DNA from: Cupriavidus pauculus
GTDB lineage: Bacteria > Pseudomonadota > Gammaproteobacteria > Burkholderiales > Burkholderiaceae
Length of the DNA stretch: 64,000 nt
Assembly (NCBI RefSeq): GCF_003854935.1
Contig: NZ_CP033970.1
Location: 124,001-188,000 of the forward strand
Reading direction: 5' to 3'
The notes beneath the pieces were generated by a model. That model ran no database searches. It was not told the origin of the DNA and saw only the letters and a program-made list of their open reading frames with translations. Made by a program: the position numbers and the translations under genes. The stretch's first letter is position 1, and each line of letters starts with the position of its first letter. Shown in pieces: positions 54,532 through 63,520 of the stretch.

Positions 54532-55224
54532 TCAACCCCCCGGCTGGCTGGCGCCGCGTTCGATCTCGTCGACGGCGCGTTCGAGGATGGCGGCGATGCG
54601 GCGCTGCTCGTCGGCCGGCGCGCCGCTGCGCATCATCAGCATCTGCTTGAGCCGCGCGCGGGCCTGCACCAGTTCCGGCGTCCAGCCGCCTTCTTCCACG
54701 TCGCGCTGGGGCTGGCCGCTCATGGCGCGGCGCATGAAGTCCATCTTGCGCGCCACGTGCTGCAGGCGCGCCACCATCTGCTCCAGGCGGGCGCGGTGCT
54801 GGTCCAGGTAGGCGCGGCCGGCCTGGGATAGCTGGTAGCGCTTCTTGTTGCCTTCCAGGTCGACGGTGGCATAGCCCACGTCCTCCAGGAACGTCAGCGC
54901 CGGGTAGACCACGCCCGGGCTGGGCTTGTAGAAGCCGCCGGTGCGCGTCTCCAGCGCCTTGATCAGCTCGTAGCCGTGCGACGGCTTTTCGTCGAGCAGC
55001 GACAGCAGAAGCAGTTGCAGGTCCTCGGCGCTGAACTTGCGGCCCCGGCGCAGGTTGTCGCCGTCAAAGCCGTCGTCGCCGCCGAAGTCGCCCCCGCCGC
55101 CGCCCGACCAGAAGCCGCCCCGCCCCATCGCCGCCATCATCATCCGGCCCATGCCGTGGTGGAAGGGATGGCCGTGGCCGTGAGCGTGGCCGTGGTGGCC
55201 CCGGTGTCCGAAAAGATGTCGCAT
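54532..55224 (-). CDS. PadR-family regulator with His-rich N-terminus (YqjI-like)
   Basis: This 230-residue regulator opens with a His/Gly-rich tail (MRHLFGHRGHHGHAHGHGHP) that is likely a metal site, then a PadR winged helix (residues about 55-130: EDLQLLLLSLLDEKPSHGYE, GVVYPALTFLEDVGY) and a helical dimer domain. E. coli YqjI has the same design and represses yqjH in response to nickel or iron. GGAG precedes the ATG. Three TCGTAMGA boxes upstream are the probable autoregulatory sites. Confidence 0.9.
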   Translation of the reverse strand: MRHLFGHRGHHGHAHGHGHPFHHGMGRMMMAAMGRGGFWSGGGGGDFGGDDGFDGDNLRRGRKFSAEDLQLLLLSLLDEKPSHGYELIKALETRTGGFYKPSPGVVYPALTFLEDVGYATVDLEGNKKRYQLSQAGRAYLDQHRARLEQMVARLQHVARKMDFMRRAMSGQPQRDVEEGGWTPELVQARARLKQMLMMRSGAPADEQRRIAAILERAVDEIERGASQPGG

Positions 55225-55240
55225 CGTGCACTCCGTGATG

Positions 55241-55278
55241 TCGTAAGACGTATCGTAAGATATATATCGTACGATATA
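55241..55278 (-). promoter_or_regulatory. PadR/YqjI operator array
   Basis: Three boxes occur: TCGTAAGA at 55241 and 55253, and TCGTACGA at 55267. The last lies inside a perfect 16-bp palindrome, TATATCGTACGATATA (55263-55278). They start 17 bp before the padR ATG, and the AT-rich region also contains the likely -10. Confidence 0.65.
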
Positions 55279-55404
55279 AAGTCAAGGACGGATTTCGCGC
55301 TGCCAACTGGGCCGGACAACCGCGCGGAGTTCCTGTCACAATGCAAGCCACCCCGGCCCCCGCCGGCGGCCAAAGACCCGACACGACCACGACGGAGACA
55401 GCCC

Positions 55405-55998
55405 ATGACCAGGCAGGTGGAGTTTTTCTTCGATTTCGGCAGCCCCTATTCGTATCTCGCCTACAAGGAACTGCCGCGCGTGGCGGCCCGCACGGGCGCC
55501 ACGATCGTCTGGCGGCCGATGCTGCTGGGCGGGGTGTTCAAGGCGACGGGCAACCATAGCCCGATGGAGATCGAGGCCAAGCGCCAGTGGTCCGATGGCG
55601 ACCTGGCCTGCTGGGCGCGCCGCTACGGCGTGCCGTTCCGGCACAACCCGCACTTCCCGGTCAACACGCTGGCGCTGATGCGCGGCGCGGTGGGCTACCA
55701 GCGCAAGGGCGACGCCGACTTCCAGCGCTACGTGGACGCCATCTACACGGCGATGTGGGAAGCCGGCCGCAACCTCAACGATCCGAACGAGATTGGCAAG
55801 GTGCTGGCCGAGGCCGGGCTGGACGCGCGCGAGGCGCTGGCAATGCTGGACGACCCCGAGGTCAAGGCCGAACTGAAACGCGCGACGGAAGACGCCGTGG
55901 CGCGCGGCATCTTCGGCGCACCGAGCTTTATCGTCGACGGCCAGCTTTACTGGGGCAACGACCGGCTGCTGTTCGTCGAGGAACAGCTCGCCGGCTGA
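55405..55998 (+). CDS. 2-hydroxychromene-2-carboxylate isomerase family (DsbA-fold) protein
   Basis: This 197-residue protein has the DsbA/GST-kappa fold of HCCA isomerase: N-terminal FFFDFGSPYSYLAYKEL with the catalytic Ser in GSPYSY, and the C-terminal GIFGAPSFIVDGQLYWGNDR. The founding enzyme isomerises an intermediate of naphthalene breakdown with glutathione; many homologues have other thiol-related roles. GGAGA precedes the ATG. It is divergent from padR, so the two promoters share 180 bp. Confidence 0.88.
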   Translation: MTRQVEFFFDFGSPYSYLAYKELPRVAARTGATIVWRPMLLGGVFKATGNHSPMEIEAKRQWSDGDLACWARRYGVPFRHNPHFPVNTLALMRGAVGYQRKGDADFQRYVDAIYTAMWEAGRNLNDPNEIGKVLAEAGLDAREALAMLDDPEVKAELKRATEDAVARGIFGAPSFIVDGQLYWGNDRLLFVEEQLAG

Positions 55999-56014
55999 AT
56001 GCACGGCCCAGGGG

Positions 56015-57559
56015 TCAGGCCAGCCGGAACGTCGCCACGGCGGCGGCTAGCTGGTTGGCCTGGGCTTCGAGCGAATCGGCGGCGGCCGCCGCCTGCTCCA
56101 CCAGCGCGGCATTCTGCTGGTTGACCTGCTCCATCTGCGACACGGCCTCGCTGACCTGCGTGATGCCGCTGGACTGCTCGATCGACGCCGCCGAGATCTC
56201 GCTCACGGTATCGGCCAGCCGCTTCACGGCCGCCACGATTTCCTCGATGGTGCTGCCGGCCTGCTCCACCTGCTGGCTGCCGGCGTCCACCTTGTCGACC
56301 GACGAGTCGATCAGCCCCTTGATCTCCTTGGCGGCATTGGCGCTGCGCTGCGCCAGGCTGCGCACCTCGCCGGCCACCACGGCAAACCCGCGGCCCTGCT
56401 CGCCGGCCCGCGCGGCCTCCACGGCGGCGTTCAGCGCCAGGATATTGGTCTGAAACGCAATGCCGTCGATCACGCCGATGATGTCGACGATCTTCTGCGA
56501 ACTGCTGTTGATCTCGCTCATCGTATGCACGACGCCGCGCACCACCTCGCCACCGCGCGCGGCCAGGTCTGCCGCGTTGCGGGCCAGCGTGCTGGCATGC
56601 GTGGCGCTCTCGGCGTTGCTGCCAACGGTGGAGGTCAGCTCCTCCATGCTGGCGGCGGTCTGCTCCAGCGCCGACGACTGCTCCTCGGTACGCGACGACA
56701 GGTCCGTGTTGCCGGCGGCAATCTCGCGCGCGCCGGTGGTCACCGCATCAGAGCCCGCGCGCACCTTGGCCACGGTCTGCGTCAGCCCAGCCTGCATGCG
56801 GGACACCGCATCGAGCAACTGGCCGATCTCGTTGCGGCCCGCGCGCGGCACGTCGATGGTCAGGTCGCCGTCGGCCACGCGCATGATCAGGTCGCGCGCC
56901 AGATACAGCGGCGTCACCACCAGCTTGCGCAGCGCCAGGTGCACCGCGACGATCAGCGCGGCCGACATCGCCAGCCCCACGCAGACCAGCGCGATCACCC
57001 GGTTCAGGCGCGCGCGCCCTTCGGCCATCGCATCGTCGTTGAGCTTGGTGGCGAACTGCTGAAAGCGCTCCACGCCGGCCGAGTACCTGGCGCCGGACGC
57101 CGTGATGTCCTTGTCGTTGATGGCGGCGTAGGCGTCGGGATCGCCCTTGCGCAGCGCGTCCAGGCCCCGCTGCACCACGTCCATGTGGGCGCGGCCGGCG
57201 GCGACGATGTCGTCGCGGGTGGCGGCATCCTGCTCCGGAAAGGCCGGCGCCTTCTCGAACGCATCCAGCTCGTCCTTCGACTTGCCGATCGACTTCTGCG
57301 CGCTGGCCAGCGCGTCGTCGTTGGCGTGCCCGCTGGCCTTGGCCGAGCTGTACGCGCGCGTCAGCGCGGAGCGCGCGCGCGTCATGTCCTTGTAGGCGTC
57401 GTTGAGCAGCAGCGCGCGCGACGCAATCACGTGGATACGTTCCGCGGCGTCGCTGCTGGCGCTGAGCTGGCTCACGCCAAGCACCGCGCCGAATACGATC
57501 ATCAGGCCGAAAATCACAAGCGTCGCCAGCAGGCCGTGGCGAATACTGAGGTTGTTCAT
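56015..57559 (-). CDS. Methyl-accepting chemotaxis protein
   Basis: This 514-residue chemoreceptor has a first membrane span (residues about 9-31), a periplasmic helical sensor of about 155 residues, a second span (about 190-210), a HAMP domain, and a long cytoplasmic coiled coil with the signalling tip GVIDGIAFQTNILALNAAVE. The N-terminal sensor looks like the four-helix-bundle type seen in Tar-like receptors. There is no C-terminal CheB/CheR-binding tail. It is a single gene; the ligand is unknown. Confidence 0.92.
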   Translation of the reverse strand: MNNLSIRHGLLATLVIFGLMIVFGAVLGVSQLSASSDAAERIHVIASRALLLNDAYKDMTRARSALTRAYSSAKASGHANDDALASAQKSIGKSKDELDAFEKAPAFPEQDAATRDDIVAAGRAHMDVVQRGLDALRKGDPDAYAAINDKDITASGARYSAGVERFQQFATKLNDDAMAEGRARLNRVIALVCVGLAMSAALIVAVHLALRKLVVTPLYLARDLIMRVADGDLTIDVPRAGRNEIGQLLDAVSRMQAGLTQTVAKVRAGSDAVTTGAREIAAGNTDLSSRTEEQSSALEQTAASMEELTSTVGSNAESATHASTLARNAADLAARGGEVVRGVVHTMSEINSSSQKIVDIIGVIDGIAFQTNILALNAAVEAARAGEQGRGFAVVAGEVRSLAQRSANAAKEIKGLIDSSVDKVDAGSQQVEQAGSTIEEIVAAVKRLADTVSEISAASIEQSSGITQVSEAVSQMEQVNQQNAALVEQAAAAADSLEAQANQLAAAVATFRLA

Positions 57560-57706
57560 CAAGGGGGCTCTACACGTATGGATTCAGCCCGCCTTAACGT
57601 CGCACCACCCTGAAAGCTTGAGACGCGCGCCGCCCGGCGTTTGCGCTACATCAAATCAAAGGACCACCATGCGGCGCTGACGCCACATGACCGCCACCGG
57701 CTGGGG

Positions 57707-58204
57707 CTAGACGTAGGCAATCAGCCGTCCGGCGCAGATCACCAGTGTCCACGTCACCAGCGACAGCACCGCGCACGCGCGTGCCAGCGGGGGCGGCGCG
57801 CGGCGCGTCTCCCAGCCCGCGCCGGCGTGCAGCTGGCGATACGGCCCGGCGTGGAACCACGCCGCGTTGGCCACCCCGAACGCGATCAGCCCCAGCTTGA
57901 CCAGAAAGGCGCGGTTGGCGACCAGTTCATCGGCATGCGCCACGAACAGCAGCGCGCCACTGGCCAGGATGACGAGGAAGCCGACCACCGACGCGGGCAG
58001 CGCGTGCCGCAGCAGCAGCGACACCGGCAACTGGCGGCCCAGCCCGGCGAGCCGCAGGTCCACCACGACGATCGATCCAAACAGCAGCGCCATGCCGGCC
58101 AGGTGCAGGATCTCGCAGGCGGGGTACGCCCATGGCGACGCCCGCAGCCATACCGCGAACGGCGCCGCCGCCAACTGGGCGGCCCAGCCATCGAGCCAGC
58201 CCAT
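57707..58204 (-). CDS. DUF6644-like integral membrane protein
   Basis: This 165-residue protein has four hydrophobic segments, beginning with WAYPACEILHLAGMALLFGS and ending with a final span LSLVTWTLVICAGRLIAYV. A His in EILHLAG and further His in a later span could bind haem or metal. It starts 3 bp after the stop of the DUF6152 gene, so both are one operon. I place it with uncharacterised DUF6644-type proteins with moderate confidence. Confidence 0.75.
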   Translation of the reverse strand: MGWLDGWAAQLAAAPFAVWLRASPWAYPACEILHLAGMALLFGSIVVVDLRLAGLGRQLPVSLLLRHALPASVVGFLVILASGALLFVAHADELVANRAFLVKLGLIAFGVANAAWFHAGPYRQLHAGAGWETRRAPPPLARACAVLSLVTWTLVICAGRLIAYV

Positions 58205-58207
58205 CGG

Positions 58208-58582
58208 TCAGCGCAGCTCCACGGTCTGGCCGCCGTCGAACGTGATGCGCTCCACGCGCATTTCGTCGGCCTTTTCCTTGCTGGCGTAGCCGACCATGGT
58301 CACCTGCTGGCCGACGGCCACCTTTTCCGCCGTGGCCCCGCGCGACGTCATGCGCGACACCGGCGCCAGCACCGCGAACCAGCGCTTGCCCTGCGCGTCG
58401 ACGCGGATCGTGGCGTGGGGGTTCTCGTAATGGGCTTCGACAATCTTGCCGGTCACGGTGAGCGGCTTGGTCTCGTCGTAGGTGGACCAGCCGTGGTGGG
58501 CCAGCGCCGGCGCGGCGGCCAGCGCAACGGCGGCCGTAGCGGCCAGCGCGATACGGGAAACGAGGGGACGCAGGGCGAACAT
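58208..58582 (-). CDS. DUF6152-like exported protein
   Basis: This 124-residue protein has a Sec signal (residues 1-28, ending PALAHHGWSTYD) and a mature beta-rich domain with KPLTVTGKIVEAHYENPHAT. The mature N-terminus begins His-His-Gly-Trp, a likely metal site. CAGGAG precedes the ATG. Its operon partner is a four-span membrane protein. The role is unknown; copper handling is a reasonable idea only. Confidence 0.8.
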   Translation of the reverse strand: MFALRPLVSRIALAATAAVALAAAPALAHHGWSTYDETKPLTVTGKIVEAHYENPHATIRVDAQGKRWFAVLAPVSRMTSRGATAEKVAVGQQVTMVGYASKEKADEMRVERITFDGGQTVELR

Positions 58583-58760
58583 GTCGGACTCCTGGAGCGT
58601 GGATATGGGGGCGCGGATGGGCTGGCGGGCAGCGCAACCGCCGCAAGGGACACCCCACCCATCGTAGATGACCGGGGCCGGCCCGCCAAGCCGAGGCATC
58701 CCGCACGCCGTGTTACGCTGTGGCCGCCTGTCAACGGTCATCTCCCACGCAACTCCCGCC

Positions 58761-59924
58761 ATGTCCACCGCCTTCGATCTGCCGCCGGCCGCACGCCCGG
58801 GCCAACCCGCCGACACCATCGACACCCCGTCGCTCGTACTGGACCTCGACGCCTTCGAGCGCAACGTGGACCGCATGCAGCGCGCCGCCAACCGGGCGCG
58901 CGTCAAGCTGCGGCCGCACGCCAAGGCGCACAAGTGCCCCGATATCTCGCTGGCGCAGATCAAGCGCGGCGCGGTGGGCATCTGCTGCCAGAAGATCAGC
59001 GAGGCGATTCCGTTCGCGCGCGCGGGCGTGCGGGACATCCACATCAGCAACGAACTGGCCGGGCCGGCCAAGGCGGCGATGCTGGCCCAACTGGCCCTGC
59101 GTGCGCACGTCAGCGTCTGCGTGGACGACATGGCGCAGATCGACATCCTGGCCAAGGCCGCCGAAGCGGTCGGCACCCGGTTCGACGTCTTCATCGAGGT
59201 CAACGTCGGCCAGGGGCGCTGCGGCGTGACCGACCCGGCCGCGATGCTGCCGCTGGTGGACCGCATCACGCGGCTTCATCCGCTGTCGCTGTGCGGCCTG
59301 CAGGCATACCACGGCGGCATCCAGCACCTGCGCGGCTGGCAGGAACGGCGTGCCGGCGCGGCGCGCGCGGCGGATCGCACCGGCGCGTTCGTGGCCCGGC
59401 TGGAGGCGGCCGGCGCGCGCAACATGGTGATTACCGGCGGCGGCAGCGGCAGCGTGGAGTTCGACCTGCAGAGCGGCGTCTACACCGAGATCCAGCCCGG
59501 CTCGTACGTGTTCATGGACGCCGACTATGGCGCCAACGAGTACCTGACCGACGAGCGCCCGGCGTCGACGAACTGCGAGCACAGCCTGTTCATCGCCAGC
59601 GCGGTGATGAGCGTGGCGGCCGGGGACCGCGTGGTGGTGGATGCCGGCCTGAAGTCGATGGCCGTGGATTCGGGGCTGCCGTGGATCTGGGCCAACGGCG
59701 CGCGCTCGGAGACGCTGGAATACGTGGCGGCCAACGACGAGCACGGGATCATCGCGCCCAGGCTGGCCAGCCGCGTGCGCGACCTGCCCGCGCTGGGCAG
59801 CCGCGTGATGCTGGTGCCGGGCCATTGCGACCCGACGCTGAACCTCTACGACGAGATCATCGGCGTGCGCGACGGCGTGGTGGAATGCGTGTGGCCGGTG
59901 GCGGCGCGGGGCCTGAGCCGCTGA
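58761..59924 (+). CDS. D-threonine aldolase/DSD1-family PLP enzyme
   Basis: This 387-residue alanine-racemase-fold enzyme has the PLP lysine in LRPHAKAHKC (probably Lys55) and a metal-binding C-terminal motif PGHCDPTLNLYDE, as in D-threonine aldolase and 3-hydroxy-D-aspartate aldolase. These enzymes split D-3-hydroxyamino acids to glycine and an aldehyde or glyoxylate. No clear ribosome-binding site is visible. It is a single gene. Confidence 0.87.
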   Translation: MSTAFDLPPAARPGQPADTIDTPSLVLDLDAFERNVDRMQRAANRARVKLRPHAKAHKCPDISLAQIKRGAVGICCQKISEAIPFARAGVRDIHISNELAGPAKAAMLAQLALRAHVSVCVDDMAQIDILAKAAEAVGTRFDVFIEVNVGQGRCGVTDPAAMLPLVDRITRLHPLSLCGLQAYHGGIQHLRGWQERRAGAARAADRTGAFVARLEAAGARNMVITGGGSGSVEFDLQSGVYTEIQPGSYVFMDADYGANEYLTDERPASTNCEHSLFIASAVMSVAAGDRVVVDAGLKSMAVDSGLPWIWANGARSETLEYVAANDEHGIIAPRLASRVRDLPALGSRVMLVPGHCDPTLNLYDEIIGVRDGVVECVWPVAARGLSR

Positions 59925-59936
59925 GCGGCCCGGGCG

Positions 59937-60419
59937 TCAGGCGAACTGGGCCACCAGTTCGTTGAGGTCGGCCGGCACCCAGGCGGTGCCCGACCATTTT
60001 TCGAAATGCAGATCCGAGAGCGGAATCGCCGACAGCGTGCCGACCCAGTCGGTCGGCGCGGCGCCGCAGCGCAGGCCGCTGGCGACCATCGTCATGGCCT
60101 CGGGCACGTCGATGTCGGCCACGCGCGTCACCGTGGGCCACGGCAGCAGCCGCAGGTCCTGCTCGGGCAGCCCGAACCGGTACAGCCCGAAGCGCGCATG
60201 CAGCGCGGCGCGCGACAGCGACTGGCGCGCGGCGCTCAGCCCATCGTCGCGGGTGGCGGACGGGTCCCACTGCTGGTTACGGGAGAACCACAGGATGCCG
60301 TCGCCGGATCGCGGCGCACTCGCGTGCCCCACGGCCGGCATCAGTTGACCTGAGCGGGCAATGGCGACAAGCGGTGTGCCGACCGTGTAGTGCCAGACGA
60401 ATCCGTTTTCCTGTTCCAT
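59937..60419 (-). CDS. Uncharacterised protein with HYT-type N-terminus
   Basis: This 160-residue soluble protein opens with GFVWHYTVGTPLVAIARSGQ, then ILWFSRNQQWDPSA and ends without known domain. The pattern HYT followed by an I..SG.L helix recalls the start of ADP-ribosyltransferase-like toxins such as DarT, but I cannot confirm the catalytic Glu. The start at 60419 follows CAGGAG. It converges on the aldolase gene with 12 bp between stops. The function is unknown. Confidence 0.75.
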   Translation of the reverse strand: MEQENGFVWHYTVGTPLVAIARSGQLMPAVGHASAPRSGDGILWFSRNQQWDPSATRDDGLSAARQSLSRAALHARFGLYRFGLPEQDLRLLPWPTVTRVADIDVPEAMTMVASGLRCGAAPTDWVGTLSAIPLSDLHFEKWSGTAWVPADLNELVAQFA

Positions 60420-60875
60420 GTGAAGCTCCTGCAAACGCGCATCGATCCGCCTCTACTCTGGTGGCGGCCTGCCCCGTTTACAAGCAAGGTCACGGCCTGT
60501 TGCGACCGCAACAAAAATAGCGCAATCCGGGTCTATTGCCCGGTGGCGACCCTGCAGCCCTTGTGGGGCCTGGGTCTGCCGAAAATGCAGCGGCGCCGCG
60601 GGGGCGCGGCGCCAGCGTGGATCTGAGCGAAACGTCTAAAACCTTAGCACACGGCGTGGTGCGACGCAGCACGAATTGCATGCCAGATGCACGTTTCGGC
60701 ATCGCAAAAAGCACTTGCGCCGCAAGTCTTTCGTATCCTGCCCATGTATGCAATGTCTGTACATGGACCACAAAATCCGCGAATGCCGGCATCGGAAATC
60801 TTGATGCGCATGTCACCGGGGTGACCTCCGGGCTGCTTACGCTGCGGTCCGTTCCTCCCCACGAGCCAACAGACC
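60420..60875. other. Intergenic region before the lipoprotein gene
   Basis: This 456-bp space holds two divergent promoters. A GC-rich inverted repeat lies near 60591-60622, where GGCGCCGCG is followed by CGCGGCGCC. I see no gene in it. Confidence 0.45.
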
Positions 60876-61082
60876 ATGACCCAAGCCATCCGACACCTTG
60901 CCAGGCGCAGCCCCCCGGGCCTGCTGGCCGCCGTGCTGCTCTGCGCGGCGCTGGCCGCCTGCGGCGGCGACAGCGACAGCCCGGCCACGCCCGGCACACC
61001 CGGCACGCCCAATACGCCGGGCAACCCCGGCACCGGTGCCAGCACCCCCGAAGTCAAGCCGCAGATGAAGTGCGCGCCCTGA
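60876..61082 (+). CDS. Small Pro/Gly/Thr-repeat lipoprotein
   Basis: This 68-residue lipoprotein has a signal ending in a LAAC lipobox (Cys29) and a mature part made of PGTPGTPNTPG repeats with a final cysteine. It lies 61 bp before the phospholipase C gene on the same strand, so the two are probably co-transcribed. A role as a surface anchor or secretion partner is a guess. Confidence 0.75.
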   Translation: MTQAIRHLARRSPPGLLAAVLLCAALAACGGDSDSPATPGTPGTPNTPGNPGTGASTPEVKPQMKCAP

Positions 61083-61143
61083 GGGCCCGCCCCACGACCG
61101 TACGTCCGCCCTTTCGCGCATCCGACCACTCAGGCATTCCGAC

Positions 61144-63288
61144 ATGACTTCCAGCAGCCGACGCAATTTTCTCAAGATGGCCGGCGGCAGCGCCGCGGCC
61201 ACCGCCGCGCTTGCCGCGTTCCCGCCCGCCATCCGCCGCGCCCTGGCCATCCCGGCCAACAACGCCACCAAATCGATCCGCGACGTCGAATACGTCGTGG
61301 TGCTGATGCAGGAAAACCGCTCGTTCGACAACTACTTCGGCACCATGGCCGGCGTGCGCGGCTTTGGCGACCGCATCACGATCCCGCTGCCCGGCGGCCG
61401 CAACGTGTTCCAGCAGACCTACGCCAACGGCAACGTCAACCGCGTGGTGCTGCCCTATCACCTGGACCAGACCGCCGGCAACGCCCAGCGCGTGAACGGC
61501 ACGCCGCACAGCCAGCCCGACGCGCAGGCCGCGTGGGACCTGGGCCGCATGAGCGCCTGGCCCACCGCCAAGCAGACCCAGTCGATGGGCTACTACACCG
61601 AGCAGGAACTGGGCTTCCAGTTCGCGCTGGCCAACGCGTTCACGATCTGCGACGCCTACCACTGCAGCTTCCACGGCGGCACCAACACCAACCGCCTGTT
61701 CCACTGGACCGGCACCAACGACCCGGCCGGCACGCACGGCGGCCCGGTCATCGACAACCGCGGCGATTCGCTGGACGCCACCGGCATCAACTACACCTGG
61801 ACGACCTACCCGGAGCGCCTGCAGGCCGCCGGCGTGAGCTGGAAGGTCTACCAGAACATGCCGGACAACTTCACCGACAACCCGCTGGCCGGCTTCCAGC
61901 AGTACCGCGCCGCCAACGCCGCGCGCGGCAATGCCGCCAACGGCTCGCCGTACCCGCCGTACACCCCGGCCGACGACACCGCCAACCCGCTGTTCAAGGG
62001 CATCGCCAACACCATGCCCGACGGCGGCTTCCTGCAGGCGCTGCGCGACGACATTGCCGCCGGCACGCTGCCGCAGGTGTCGTGGATCGTGGCGCCGGCC
62101 ACGTATTCGGAGCACCCGGGGCCGTCGAGCCCCGTGCAGGGCGCGTGGTACACCCAGCAGGTGCTGGACGCGCTGACGGCCAATCCGGACATCTGGAGCC
62201 GCACCGTCCTGCTGATCAACTTCGACGAGAACGACGGCTTCTTCGACCACGTGCCGCCGCCGTGCGCACCGGCGCTGGACGCCGCGGGCCTGCCGGTGGG
62301 CCATACGACGATGAACGCCGACACCGAGTACTACAGCGTGGACAAGACGCCGTTCGGCCCGGGCCCGCGCGTGCCGATGTACGTGGTGTCGCCGTGGAGC
62401 CGCGGCGGCTGGGTCAACTCGCAGGTGTTCGACCACACGTCGGTGCTGCGCTTCCTGGAGCAGCGCTTTGGCGTGGCGGAGACCAACATCAGCGCCTATC
62501 GCCGCGCCATCATGGGCGACCTGATGAGCGCGTTCGACTTCGTCAACCCGAACGGCAACTTCACGCTCGGCGTCACGCCGCTGACCAAGGCCGGCGCCGA
62601 CGCCGCGCGCACCGACCAGGACGCCAAGCCGCAGATCGCCGCGCCGACCGTGCTGGCGCAGACCATGCCGAAGCAGGCCAGCGGCACGCGCCCGTCGCGC
62701 GCGCTGCCCTACTCGCTGCACACCAGCGGCCTGGAGGAGCCGTTGACCAATACGTTCCGGCTGCACTTCAGGAACGACGGCCAGCAGGCAGCCGTGTTCC
62801 ACGTCTACGACCGCCTGCACCTGGGCAACGTGCCGCGCCGCTATGCGATCGAAGCCGGCAAGGAGCACATCGCCACGATCGACGTCAGCGCCAGCGGCGG
62901 CCGCTACAACTTCTGGGTGCTGGGCCCGAACGGCTACCACCGCGCATTCGTGGGCGACATCACCGCCCAGAAGGCCGCCGGCGGCGGCGCCGCGCCGGAG
63001 ATCCGCGTCTGCTACGACGAGGCCAACGCCGCCGTCTGGCTCACGCTGTTGAACCGGGGCTCCGCGCCGTGCACGTTCACGGTCAAGCCGAACGCCTATC
63101 GCCAGGACGGCCCGTGGACCTTCGAAGTGCCCGCCGGCGGGGACCACGACCAGCACTGGCCCGTGGCGGCGCAAGGCAACTGGTACGACTTCACGGTCAC
63201 CACCCAGCAGGGCGGCTTCAGCCGCCGCTTCGCCGGCCGGCTGGAGAACGGCAAGCACACCACGTCGGATCCGGCGATGGGCGGTTGA
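61144..63288 (+). CDS. plcN: Tat-exported non-haemolytic phospholipase C
   Basis: This 714-residue enzyme of the bacterial phospholipase C/acid phosphatase AcpA superfamily has a twin-arginine signal (SSRRNFLKMAGGS), the metal/nucleophile segment MQENRSFDNYFGTM, the active-site region NFDENDGFFDHVPPP and two C-terminal beta domains from about 510. It cleaves the phosphate head group from phospholipids outside the cytoplasm and can feed phosphate supply. A 68-residue lipoprotein gene precedes it, and a palindromic repeat follows. Confidence 0.93.
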   Translation: MTSSSRRNFLKMAGGSAAATAALAAFPPAIRRALAIPANNATKSIRDVEYVVVLMQENRSFDNYFGTMAGVRGFGDRITIPLPGGRNVFQQTYANGNVNRVVLPYHLDQTAGNAQRVNGTPHSQPDAQAAWDLGRMSAWPTAKQTQSMGYYTEQELGFQFALANAFTICDAYHCSFHGGTNTNRLFHWTGTNDPAGTHGGPVIDNRGDSLDATGINYTWTTYPERLQAAGVSWKVYQNMPDNFTDNPLAGFQQYRAANAARGNAANGSPYPPYTPADDTANPLFKGIANTMPDGGFLQALRDDIAAGTLPQVSWIVAPATYSEHPGPSSPVQGAWYTQQVLDALTANPDIWSRTVLLINFDENDGFFDHVPPPCAPALDAAGLPVGHTTMNADTEYYSVDKTPFGPGPRVPMYVVSPWSRGGWVNSQVFDHTSVLRFLEQRFGVAETNISAYRRAIMGDLMSAFDFVNPNGNFTLGVTPLTKAGADAARTDQDAKPQIAAPTVLAQTMPKQASGTRPSRALPYSLHTSGLEEPLTNTFRLHFRNDGQQAAVFHVYDRLHLGNVPRRYAIEAGKEHIATIDVSASGGRYNFWVLGPNGYHRAFVGDITAQKAAGGGAAPEIRVCYDEANAAVWLTLLNRGSAPCTFTVKPNAYRQDGPWTFEVPAGGDHDQHWPVAAQGNWYDFTVTTQQGGFSRRFAGRLENGKHTTSDPAMGG

Positions 63289-63305
63289 TCCACCCCGGCT
63301 TGTCT

Positions 63306-63436
63306 GCTCCCCTCTCCCGCCTGCGGGAGAGGGGCTGGGGGTGAGGGCCGGCCGCTCAATATGCGGACACGGTCGGCAAGCAGACCCTCCCCGCCCTCAC
63401 CCCCGACCCCTCTCCCGCGCGCGGGAGAGGGGAGCA
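63306..63436. repeat. Third copy of the palindromic intergenic repeat
   Basis: This copy has the same two CTCTCCC/GGGAGAG hairpins and the central GGTCGGCAAGCAGA as the pair at 45 kb, but other central bases differ and the tail is missing. It lies 18 bp after plcN, where its first hairpin may act as terminator. Confidence 0.8.
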
Positions 63437-63520
63437 AACCCTCGCCCGCCCCCTTCGTCACCCTGTCACATTTCCGCCTTATAGTCCGCGACCATTGCCT
63501 TTGGTCTATCGGATACCCCC

